Shown here in pieces: positions 52,062-59,131 of a DNA stretch of 59,131 nucleotides. The notes below the pieces were generated by a model. That model was not told where the DNA came from, did not search any database, and worked only from the letters and a program-made list of their open reading frames with translations. The stretch comes from a bacterium (GTDB lineage Bacteria > JAHJDO01), in NCBI GenBank assembly GCA_018812485.1, contig JAHJDO010000127.1, positions 1 through 59,131 on the forward strand, given 5' to 3'. The number at the start of each line of letters is the position of its first letter. Within the stretch, counting starts at the first letter, position 1. The position numbers and the translations under genes were made by a program.

Positions 52062-52793
52062 ATTGTCTCCATCTATTCCTTGCTCATTAATTTCTTTTAT
52101 GAGCATTTTCATTGCATGCTTAGGGCTGGAAGCTTTAGTAACAGATCTTCCAATTACTATTAAATCAGCGCCTCTATTTATAGCTTGAGCAGGAGAAGCT
52201 ATTCTCTTTTGATCGTCTTTATCTGAGTCTCGAAATCTTATGCCTGGTGTAACGATCAGAAAGTCTTCTCCGCATGTTTGTCTAATATATTTTATTTCTT
52301 CTGAAGACGCAACAACACCATCTAAACCTGCCATCTTCGTCATTTTTGCGAGGTGTGAAACATGTTCTTTTATAGAAGCACTTATATGTAGATCATTTTT
52401 TAGAATTCCCTCATCTATGCTGGTGAGAACTGTAACACCTAAAAGAATGGTTTGGGAGCGCGCTGCTTCATATGCAGAACGCATCATCTCTATTCCACCA
52501 GATGCATGCACTGTCAGCATAAAAACACCCTTTTTAACTGCATTACCAATTGCTGATGAGACTGTGTTAGGTATATCATGAAACTTTAAGTCTAAAAATA
52601 CTTTACAGCCCCTCTCATGAATGAAATCTATAATACCAGGTCCCTGACTTGTGAATAACTGGCTTCCTACTTTGAAAACAGATACATAACCCTTAAGCTC
52701 TTGTATGAGTATTTCTGCTTGTTTCAGGTTATCTACATCCAGTGCTACAATTACGGGAGATTTTAAGGAGTTTAGTTCTTTTTTAGCTGTCAT
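52056..52793 (-). CDS. pyrF: Orotidine 5'-phosphate decarboxylase PyrF
   Basis: 245 residues. VIVALDVDNLKQAE, FLDLKFHDIPNTV (catalytic Asp-Lys-Asp), TPGIRF and GADLIVIGRSVT are clear. It converts OMP to UMP and lies in the same strand block as pyrE. Confidence 0.96.
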   Translation of the reverse strand: MTAKKELNSLKSPVIVALDVDNLKQAEILIQELKGYVSVFKVGSQLFTSQGPGIIDFIHERGCKVFLDLKFHDIPNTVSSAIGNAVKKGVFMLTVHASGGIEMMRSAYEAARSQTILLGVTVLTSIDEGILKNDLHISASIKEHVSHLAKMTKMAGLDGVVASSEEIKYIRQTCGEDFLIVTPGIRFRDSDKDDQKRIASPAQAINRGADLIVIGRSVTKASSPKHAMKMLIKEINEQGIDGDNV

Positions 52794-52821
52794 ATGGCCT
52801 TAAATTTTATCACAACAATTC

Positions 52822-53376
52822 TTACTGTACAACTTCAAATCTCTGGAGAATATATTTTTCTAGTTTCAACGCCCCCAATCCACAAAGTATTCCAACAACT
52901 GCACCTGCTAAAACATCAAATGGATAATGTACTCCAACGTAGATCCTTGATGTACCTACGACTAGCGCAACAGAGAAGAAATAAAATCTAAAACTCCTGT
53001 ATTTGTTTGACAATATGGTTGCCAACGCAAATATGTTGGTAGCATGGGATGAGGGGAATGAGTATGTGGTTGAAGTTGAGACAAGAGTACGAACATCAAG
53101 AAGCACATTGCATGGACGCGGTCTTGCAAAAAGAAATTTCAGAGGATAGCTATTGAAGAGATCTATAAGTATAATTGATACAACAAGCACTATTCCTGTT
53201 ATTCGTCCCTTTTTCCCGCCAAATATCATCAAGCATAGCCATGCAGCTAAAAGAGGAATTTCCCAATATCCTATGTCTGTTATAATTGGCATTATTATGT
53301 CAAGGAACTTGTTTTCTAAACCATGATTTATGGCATAGAACAAGGCAGTATCCATACTTGAGAAAAACCTACACAT
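52822..53376 (-). CDS. PAP2-family membrane phosphatase
   Basis: 184 residues, five or six membrane helices. The three phosphatase motifs are intact: KFLFARPRP, FPSSHAT and SRIYVGVHYPFD. Such proteins act on phosphatidic acid, undecaprenyl diphosphate or lipid A; which one cannot be told. It lies between pyrF and an aldo/keto reductase. Confidence 0.9.
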   Translation of the reverse strand: MCRFFSSMDTALFYAINHGLENKFLDIIMPIITDIGYWEIPLLAAWLCLMIFGGKKGRITGIVLVVSIILIDLFNSYPLKFLFARPRPCNVLLDVRTLVSTSTTYSFPSSHATNIFALATILSNKYRSFRFYFFSVALVVGTSRIYVGVHYPFDVLAGAVVGILCGLGALKLEKYILQRFEVVQ

Positions 53377-53387
53377 TTATATAGTTC

Positions 53388-54356
53388 TCATTTTAAAAGG
53401 GAAAGATGCCGTCGTAAATTCTTATAGTCCCCACCTGATTCTTCTTTTACCCCAGTATCAAACATGTTCGTTACTTCTTTATACTCTTGATCTGATAGGG
53501 TAAAGTCAAATGCTTTTATGCCTTCTTTCAGCTGATTAAGGGAACTAACTCCAACAATTGGACAGGTTACAGCAGGAGATTTACACACCCATGATATGGC
53601 TAGTTGAGCAGGTATTATATCATGATCTTTGGCAAATTGAAAGAATCTCAAAATTCCATCCTTATATCTTTTAAGCCATGCTGAAATCCGCCAATCACCA
53701 TATCCTCGTGAATCATCAGGGATAGGCTCTTCAGGCTTATATTTCCCTGTTAATAGTCCAATTGCCAGAGGTCTGTAAGTAGTTAGTGCTACGTTTTCCG
53801 CTATTGCCTGCGGGAGCACTTCAACCTCAATTCCTCTCTCAATCAGATTATAGCAAACCTGATGATTGATGAATGTTTTCCATCCTCTCAGTTTAGCAAT
53901 GCAGTTAGAGTATGCAAAAAGCCATGCTGGATAATTAGAACAGCCTATAAAGCGCGTTTTTCCGCTTTTGGTAACCTCATTAAGCGCCTCCATGATTTCA
54001 TCAGGATTCATTCCTTCCTTTGGCCAGTGAATCAGATACAGGTCAACATAATCTGTTTGAAGCCTCTTGAGACTCTCATCTATGCTTGCAAGAATGCTTT
54101 TACTATCTATGCCTTTGTGAACTTTTGTGGTTAGAAAGAATTTCTTTCTCCTGTTTTTCATTATATGTCCAAGTATTTTTTCTGTCTCTCCTTCACCATA
54201 CATAGCAGCAGTATCAATAAAATTAACTCCATTATCCAAAGCAAATGATAATATTCTGTCTGATTCTTTTTCATCGCACCTTCTACCAAACATCATTGTC
54301 CCAAGACACATCTCGGAAACTTGTTCCTCTGTGCTTCCAAGCTTAACCAGTTTCAT
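53388..54356 (-). CDS. Aldo/keto reductase
   Basis: 322 residues from the ATG at 54356, which has AAGGAG 8 bases upstream. NADPH-dependent reductase with the catalytic Asp/Tyr/Lys/His set: FIDTAAMYGEGETE, FLTTKVHKG and DLYLIHWPKE. The C-terminal PIVGVSSLNQLKEG is the coenzyme site. The substrate is unknown; the sequence is of the sugar-aldehyde/YajO type. Confidence 0.9.
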   Translation of the reverse strand: MKLVKLGSTEEQVSEMCLGTMMFGRRCDEKESDRILSFALDNGVNFIDTAAMYGEGETEKILGHIMKNRRKKFFLTTKVHKGIDSKSILASIDESLKRLQTDYVDLYLIHWPKEGMNPDEIMEALNEVTKSGKTRFIGCSNYPAWLFAYSNCIAKLRGWKTFINHQVCYNLIERGIEVEVLPQAIAENVALTTYRPLAIGLLTGKYKPEEPIPDDSRGYGDWRISAWLKRYKDGILRFFQFAKDHDIIPAQLAISWVCKSPAVTCPIVGVSSLNQLKEGIKAFDFTLSDQEYKEVTNMFDTGVKEESGGDYKNLRRHLSLLK

Positions 54357-54446
54357 GTACACATCTCCTTATTACCCAGCCTACTTTAGTCTATGAAGTT
54401 TAGCTTCTGGTTTGTGATTTGTCAAACTAACAGAAAAATCTAGTTT

Positions 54447-54495
54447 TTGACGCATATTTATTTTGTATGTTATCATACCAAATAGAGTGATAACA
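54447..54495 (+). promoter_or_regulatory. Promoter and inverted repeat upstream of the PP-loop gene
   Basis: TTGACG at 54447-54452 is followed after 18 bases by TATCAT (54471-54476). The -10 lies in the left arm of an exact inverted repeat TGTTATCA (54468-54475) / TGATAACA (54488-54495), 12 bases apart. This placement suits an operator. Confidence 0.55.
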
Positions 54496-54508
54496 TAAAG
54501 AAGGTGTT

Positions 54509-55504
54509 ATGAAGGCAGTTGCTTTGATGTCTGGTGGGCTTGACAGCGCTTTAGCAGCAAAAATAATAATGAAGCAGGGTATTGAGGTGTATGGATTTAC
54601 TGTTGCGCATATTTTTTCAGAGTCAACAAAAACCGCGACATTTTCTTATGCAGAAAAAAGTGCTGACGAACTGGGAATAACATTGCATTCTCATAAGGCA
54701 TCTCAGGATTTTCTGGATATAGTTAAATATCCTAAATATGGTTATGGCAAGAATATGAATCCATGTTTAGACTGTAGAATCTATATGCTAATAAAAGCTG
54801 GCCAATATATGAAAAAGATAGGAGCGTCTTTCCTGATTACAGGGGAGGTTCTTGGAGAAAGGCCAATGTCCCAGCACAGGGATGCGATGAATATTATAGA
54901 CAGGGATTCATGTTTAAAGAACTTGATACTTCGTCCTTTATCTGCAAAGCTGCTTTCTCCTACTGTTCCTGAAATAAAAGGATGGATAAGTAGGGATAAA
55001 TTGTTTGATATTCAGGGTCGATCAAGGAAACCTCAATTTATGCTGGCAAACCAGTATGGAATTCGGGAATTTTCAGCCCCGGCTGGTGGATGTTTGCTTA
55101 CAGAGCCTAATTTCGCAAAGCGTATGAAAGATCTAATAAAATTCAAACTGGATTTTACATTAAAAGATATTGAATTATTAAAAATCGGCCGTCATTTCAG
55201 ACTTCCATCAGGCACAAAAGTAATAATCGGAAGAAACGAGCAGGAAAACAATAAATTGCTTAAGCTTGCTGGGGATAGGATGATGCATCTTGAACCTCAA
55301 AACGTGCCTGGGCCAGTGGTTCTGATTGAGGCTGAGACAAATGATGAAGATATCAGAACAGCGGCTTTATTATGCTCAGCGTACTGTAAAAAAAAAGGCT
55401 CATCCATGTGTATTGATATGCTAAAGAATAAACATTCTCGAATAATCAGACTTGGACAGGAAGAATATGTTCTTGACAAAGATATTGCAGATTGGAGAAT
55501 ATAA
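54509..55504 (+). CDS. PP-loop ATPase, ThiI/MnmA-like tRNA sulfurtransferase family
   Basis: 331 residues. The ATP-pyrophosphatase loop is SGGLDSALAAKI; NPCLDCRIYML (CX2C) and LITGEVLGERPMSQ are typical of tRNA-thiolation PP-loop proteins. The C-terminal half (from about 215) is a separate domain with LPSGTKVIIGRNEQEN. It is shorter than MnmA and lacks the THUMP domain of ThiI, so the tRNA position it modifies is not known. AAGAAGG precedes the ATG. Confidence 0.78.
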   Translation: MKAVALMSGGLDSALAAKIIMKQGIEVYGFTVAHIFSESTKTATFSYAEKSADELGITLHSHKASQDFLDIVKYPKYGYGKNMNPCLDCRIYMLIKAGQYMKKIGASFLITGEVLGERPMSQHRDAMNIIDRDSCLKNLILRPLSAKLLSPTVPEIKGWISRDKLFDIQGRSRKPQFMLANQYGIREFSAPAGGCLLTEPNFAKRMKDLIKFKLDFTLKDIELLKIGRHFRLPSGTKVIIGRNEQENNKLLKLAGDRMMHLEPQNVPGPVVLIEAETNDEDIRTAALLCSAYCKKKGSSMCIDMLKNKHSRIIRLGQEEYVLDKDIADWRI

Positions 55505-55530
55505 GATTAAATACATTCAGGAGATATTCA

Positions 55531-56754
55531 TTGTTAACATACGATTATGAGTCCCAATCACAGCATATCTTTACTGTAAGCGAGCTTACTTCAAAAATAA
55601 AGAATTTGCTGGAGGAGAGTTTCCCAAGTGTGTGGGTAGAAGGAGAAATATCAAATTGCAGGATGCCTTCTTCAGGCCACATCTATTTTACGTTAAAGGA
55701 CGAGCAGTCCCAGCTTAATGCTGTGTTTTTCAGAGGAGCTAACCAGAAAACAAAATTCAAAATAGAGGATGGCTTAAAGGTGCTGGCTCTTGGGAATGTA
55801 AGCGTGTATCAGCGCAGGGGAGACTACCAGCTCATTGTAGAGATTCTTCAACCTCGAGGAATTGGAGAGCTTCAACTCGCTTTTCTGCAACTTAAAGAAA
55901 AGCTGCAAAAAGAGGGGCTTTTTGCTCCTGAACATAAAAAACCAATTCCTCTGTTCCCAAGAAGGATTGGGATTGTAACTTCTCCAACAGGCGCTGCAAT
56001 CAGAGACATTATTAATGTTATTAACAGACGTTTCCACCAAATAGAGATTCTCATTAACCCTGTCAAAGTTCAGGGAGAGGGTGCTGGGGAAGAAATAGCT
56101 AAAGCAATAGATGAGTTCAATGAGATGAGGGACATGGATGTTCTGATTGTTGGAAGGGGCGGCGGGTCCATGGAGGATCTGTGGGCATTTAATGAGGAGA
56201 TTGTTGCAAGAGCAATATATAATTCAAAGATTCCTGTTATTTCCGCAGTTGGTCATGAGATAGATTTTGTAATAAGTGACTTTGTTGCAGATCTGCGCGC
56301 ACCAACTCCGTCTGCAGCAGCTGAACTTGTTGTTGGAGAAATGGAGCAAATCACTCAAAAAATCAGAGATTTTCAAACAAGGATTACTGCAGCACTTACA
56401 AATAACTTAAGTTTAAAGAAGGAGAAATTTTTCAGTTTATTGTCTTCCTATGCCTTAAGACATCCAGAGGAAAGGTTGTTCCAATATAAACAGGAGATTG
56501 ACGATTTTTCCGAAAGGATGGATAGAACATGTTCCCATATATTGGAGCTTGCTATACAGAGAACGGGCAATCTTTCAGGAAAGCTGAATATGCTTAGCCC
56601 GCTTGCAACCCTCTCCAGAGGATACAGCTACACTTTAAAACTACCTCAGAGAACATTAATTACTGACACTCGTCGGGTAAAACCTCATGATAAGGTAGAA
56701 GTCAAGCTTGCAAAAGGGACAATGATTTGCGAAGTAGAGAAAACAAAAAACTAG
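55531..56754 (+). CDS. xseA: Exodeoxyribonuclease VII large subunit XseA
   Basis: 407 residues from the TTG at 55531, with AGGAGAT upstream; a frame back to 55492 overlaps the previous gene. OB-fold domain (FTVSELTSKIKNLLEESFPSVWVEGEISN, HIYFTLKDE) and the nuclease domain (RIGIVTSPTGAAIRDI, VGRGGGSMEDLWAFN, SAVGHEIDFVISDFVADLRAPTPSAAAE). It degrades single-stranded DNA with XseB, which is not found nearby. Confidence 0.94.
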   Translation: MLTYDYESQSQHIFTVSELTSKIKNLLEESFPSVWVEGEISNCRMPSSGHIYFTLKDEQSQLNAVFFRGANQKTKFKIEDGLKVLALGNVSVYQRRGDYQLIVEILQPRGIGELQLAFLQLKEKLQKEGLFAPEHKKPIPLFPRRIGIVTSPTGAAIRDIINVINRRFHQIEILINPVKVQGEGAGEEIAKAIDEFNEMRDMDVLIVGRGGGSMEDLWAFNEEIVARAIYNSKIPVISAVGHEIDFVISDFVADLRAPTPSAAAELVVGEMEQITQKIRDFQTRITAALTNNLSLKKEKFFSLLSSYALRHPEERLFQYKQEIDDFSERMDRTCSHILELAIQRTGNLSGKLNMLSPLATLSRGYSYTLKLPQRTLITDTRRVKPHDKVEVKLAKGTMICEVEKTKN

Positions 56755-57467
56755 GGATAAAGGATGTGATAATATTTAACCAGGTCCTTTACACTTAATT
56801 GCCCGCAAGCAACAGGCTGGTCAATGAATCCATATGTAAGACAGGATCCAAATAGAAACCCAGCTAGTCTGGACATTGCGCCTAAATGGCCCATTGACAT
56901 AACTGATATCTTTGTTTTCTTCCAGTTGGAGCAAAAATTCAGTAATCTTCTTGCTTCTTCCACATTGTTTGCCATTGCTGCAATTTTTAGAATATCACAT
57001 CCCAACGCACATGCTTTTTCTGCCTGATTTTTCAAGTAAGGCAATGTAGGTGTCTTCTTAAAATTGTGGTAAGAAAGAATTAACTTTTTATTCCGTGTTT
57101 TGGCAAGTTTTATCACCTTAGAATTTATGCGATCTGAACTAATTTCAATATCTACTAAATCTGTTTCTGAAATAGCTTCCCTGAAAATATCAAGACGTCT
57201 GCCATCAGCTATTTTCGCCATACCTCCCTCCTTTGAGGAACGTATAGTAAGAATAACAGGTAATTTAATTTCTTTTTTTAATTGTCTTATAACAGAGCTT
57301 ACTTTTTCTCCAGTATGATAACAGCGCTCCAGCATATCAACACGAAGCTCCAGGATGTCTGCGCTAAGTTTTTCGGCTGATTGAGCAGTTTCTACAGAAG
57401 CCTTATTAAGCACTGCTACAACATAGGGTCTAGTCCCTAAATTTTCTAGTAATCCCTTATTCCTCAT
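56751..57467 (-). CDS. aroD: 3-dehydroquinate dehydratase, type I (AroD)
   Basis: 238 residues. ILELRVDML, LSYHNFKKTP (catalytic His), CDILKIAAMANN (Schiff-base Lys) and SVMSMGHLGAMSRL are the conserved sites. It catalyses the third step of the shikimate pathway. It is convergent with xseA, overlapping by 4 bases. Confidence 0.94.
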   Translation of the reverse strand: MRNKGLLENLGTRPYVVAVLNKASVETAQSAEKLSADILELRVDMLERCYHTGEKVSSVIRQLKKEIKLPVILTIRSSKEGGMAKIADGRRLDIFREAISETDLVDIEISSDRINSKVIKLAKTRNKKLILSYHNFKKTPTLPYLKNQAEKACALGCDILKIAAMANNVEEARRLLNFCSNWKKTKISVMSMGHLGAMSRLAGFLFGSCLTYGFIDQPVACGQLSVKDLVKYYHILYP

Positions 57468-57542
57468 CGCTAATTATATACCCTCATTACTCCACAGTAA
57501 GTATATTTGAATAATTTAAGTTAAGTCAAGTATATTTATTGC

Positions 57543-57606
57543 TTGACAAGAAATAAACAATGTTTTATACTTGTATTAGATTTGTAATATAATAATGCAA
57601 ATACAA
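57543..57606 (+). promoter_or_regulatory. Promoter and putative operator of the GntR/LacI regulator
   Basis: TTGACA (57543-57548), 17-base spacer, TATACT (57566-57571). Downstream an inverted pair TTGTATT (57571-57577) and AATACAA (57600-57606) encloses a second pair ATTTG/CAAAT. Such sites suit autorepression by an AraR-like protein. Confidence 0.65.
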
Positions 57607-57627
57607 ACCAGAAAGCGGGAAAATGGT

Positions 57628-58737
57628 ATGACATCAGAAATTAGAGGATTATTAAAAAGCAAGGAACTAGAAGAGCGAATTGCTGAGCTTATATTAAAGG
57701 AAAAATTGCAGTCTGGAGAGCCTATTTTATCAGAAAACAAACTTGCTGAAAGATACAAAGTCAGCCGTATTACAGTAAGAAGGGCTATTTCAGAACTGGT
57801 TAGTAAAAATGTGCTTTTTACAGAAAAAGGCAAAGGAACTTTTGTTACAAATCGTCATAATTTAAAAAAAAAGAATACGGAACCTCTTTTAACCAGGACA
57901 ATAGGTTTAATTGTACCTACAATAAATAACTCTTATTCTTCCGATATTGCCCGTGGAGCAGAGGATGTGGCAAATGAAGAAAAGTATTATGTAATTTTTT
58001 GTAATTCAGATGGCAGATTAAAAAAAGAGGAAGAGTATGTCCGGCGACTCACGGGAAAAAAGATAGATGGATTCGTAATATTAGCAACTTCTCCAGCTAG
58101 TACATACTGGAGGGGATTAATAAGGAGTAAGGTTCCTTTTGTTATTGTCAATCTTATCGTGAATGGCATAGATGCTGACTATGTAATTACTGATGATGTG
58201 GGCGGTAGTTATAATGCAGTAAAGCATTTAATCAATCTTGGACATAAAAGAATCGGGCATATCAGGGGCACAAGAAATACTTCTACTGGTGACGGACGGA
58301 TGGAAGGATATAGGAAGGCCATTTCAGACAGCGGTCTTGAGTTTGATGAGAATTTAATACAGGGTAACAATTTTAGCAAAAGCAAATATGGTTATTTGGC
58401 AATGGAGAAATTTCTTAAGATGAGCCAAAGACCAACGGCAATATTTGCCGCTAATGACATTCTGGCATCGGGAGCATATGATGCAATAATAAACGCTGGT
58501 TTAAGAGTTCCTGAGGATATTGCTTTGGTTGGATATGCAGATTTGAGAGAAAGTGCAAGAATGGATGTTCCTCTAACTACTGTACATCAGCCAGGTTATG
58601 AAATGGGAAAAGCAGCGTGTGAGCGACTTATTGAGAAGATAAAAAATAAAAAGCATGGTGATATAAAAAAGATAGTATTTAAAACTGAACTTATAATTCG
58701 GAGGAGTTGTGGAAGTAACAAAATAAAAAAAGCATGA
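57628..58737 (+). CDS. GntR-LacI hybrid transcriptional regulator (AraR-like)
   Basis: 369 residues from the ATG at 57628 (GGGAAAA upstream); ATG 57595 is also possible. N-terminal GntR winged helix (ILSENKLAERYKVSRITVRRAISELV, KGKGTFV) and a LacI/periplasmic-binding sugar domain (TIGLIVPTINNSYSSDIARGAE, HLINLGHKRIGHIRG, TAIFAANDILASGAYDA, DIALVGYADL). Proteins with this order sense sugars (AraR). It may once have controlled sugar genes like those broken at the start of the window; no intact target is seen near it. Confidence 0.9.
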   Translation: MTSEIRGLLKSKELEERIAELILKEKLQSGEPILSENKLAERYKVSRITVRRAISELVSKNVLFTEKGKGTFVTNRHNLKKKNTEPLLTRTIGLIVPTINNSYSSDIARGAEDVANEEKYYVIFCNSDGRLKKEEEYVRRLTGKKIDGFVILATSPASTYWRGLIRSKVPFVIVNLIVNGIDADYVITDDVGGSYNAVKHLINLGHKRIGHIRGTRNTSTGDGRMEGYRKAISDSGLEFDENLIQGNNFSKSKYGYLAMEKFLKMSQRPTAIFAANDILASGAYDAIINAGLRVPEDIALVGYADLRESARMDVPLTTVHQPGYEMGKAACERLIEKIKNKKHGDIKKIVFKTELIIRRSCGSNKIKKA

Positions 58738-59131
58738 AAATGATAAGAGAAAATTCTGAATCCGAAATACTAAACTCTAAACAAATTCAAATGATCAAAA
58801 CACAAAATTCAAAACAGCCCTTTATGCCTGCAACTCATGAGATGTCCATAAAAAACAGCCATATTACTACTGGATATTAGTTGAAAAATGATATTATATA
58901 CCAAGGTCAATCAAGGCGGGAAAGGAGGTGCAGGAGAGTATACAAAAAAGGTTAAAAAATTAACTTTTAATGACTAAACTGTAACCTAATATAGAGTCCT
59001 GCAAAATGGGAAATTAAAGAAAGATAGAAGAAGAGAAGTAGAATAAAAAAAGATAAAAATGCACATTGAAAGCAGAAAAAAGGATTTGGAGAGAATTTCA
59101 GAAGAAATTGGGCGGATTAAGACATAGTTCG
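58738..59131. other. Non-coding end of the window
   Basis: About 390 bases without a recognisable gene. It contains the repeat at 58753-58817, a strong AAAGGAGGTG ribosome-site-like word at 58920-58929 that is not followed by a long open frame, and a 22-codon open frame at 59059-59127 of charged residues. A gene starting beyond the window end is possible. Confidence 0.4.
58753..58817. repeat. Heptamer-type intergenic repeat after the regulator gene
   Basis: Contains AATCCGAAATAC, CTAAACAAATTCAAA and CAAAATTCAAAAC words, of the same family as 51995-52061 and the CAAAATT satellite at 26441-26468. Confidence 0.6.

Noticed and set aside
58920-59000. A prepilin gene start (KKLTF-like words after a strong ribosome site)
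   Set aside because: The frame closes after a few codons and no hydrophobic helix follows.

Overview
The window reads as one contig of an AT-rich (by eye roughly 36-38% G+C), strictly anaerobic bacterium. Evidence for anaerobic, hydrogen-based and C1-based metabolism: a full set of [FeFe]-hydrogenase maturases (HydE, HydG, HydF), a multi-subunit NADH-linked [FeFe]-hydrogenase under a Rex repressor, MetF/MetV/FolD of the methyl branch of the Wood-Ljungdahl pathway, two sets of heterodisulfide-reductase-like (HdrA/MvhD) electron-transfer genes, and an oxygen/NO defence set (desulfoferrodoxin, rubrerythrin, hybrid-cluster protein). A V-type ATPase subunit D and many heptanucleotide satellite repeats, together with a sugar-acid/DegT/amidohydrolase end region, resemble uncultured candidate phyla of the Omnitrophota/Ratteibacteria type; this placement is only an inference.

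Layout. 1-1603: a scrap zone of at least three broken or fused genes (tagaturonate epimerase joined to a CBM9-like tail, an amidohydrolase with its middle deleted, an aminotransferase N-terminus joined to a TIM-barrel isomerase C-terminus). 1806-4313: a tightly coupled trio of one metal-site-less amidohydrolase, one intact amidohydrolase and a URO-D-like protein. 5061-5894: formate/nitrite-type channel. 5861-9873 (minus): hydE-hydG-hydF and the TM1266-type regulator. 10182-11112 (minus): MNT/HEPN pair with a repeat-containing promoter. 11281-17606 (minus): a stress and redox block (metal permease, D-lactate dehydrogenase, Hcp, Rrf2 regulator, flavin reductase, Ogg2, rubrerythrin, desulfoferrodoxin) closed by a good terminator. 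17733-23269 (minus): rex, small [2Fe-2S] protein, hydC, hydB, hydA, acetate transporter, with two Rex operators at the promoter.

23444-31360 (plus): purH, two HdrA-like proteins, an MvhD-like protein, a small secreted protein, folD, metV, metF, hdrC. 31367-35297: a GAF-GAF-HD-GYP protein and two exported unknowns (one with ankyrin repeats). 35503-43106: a 1,485-residue HdrA/GltD/HdrA fusion with MvhD and three FloxA/B/C-like subunits. 43116-45087: tRNA-Met, purD, purE. 45073-57467: mostly housekeeping genes (polX, ispF, ispD, V-ATPase D, ogt, an ORF6N protein, aroC, pyrE, a PilZ-flavodoxin protein, pyrF, PAP2, aldo/keto reductase, a PP-loop thiolase, xseA, aroD). 57628-58737: a GntR/LacI-type sugar regulator.

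How it may work together (inference): NADH enters through the FloxA-like subunit, passes along Fe-S subunits and MvhD to the large HdrA flavoprotein and/or the MetFV-HdrC-HdrA module, driving methylene-THF reduction; the Rex-controlled hydrogenase exchanges NADH electrons with H2; FNT and the acetate transporter move formate and acetate. The most unusual points are the complementary, partly cluster-less HdrA pair beside metVF, the giant HdrA/GltD/HdrA fusion, a HydB subunit that has lost its N-terminal [2Fe-2S] ligands, a nearly identical 54-bp promoter module in front of the formate channel and purH, and a predicted dead/active amidohydrolase pair.
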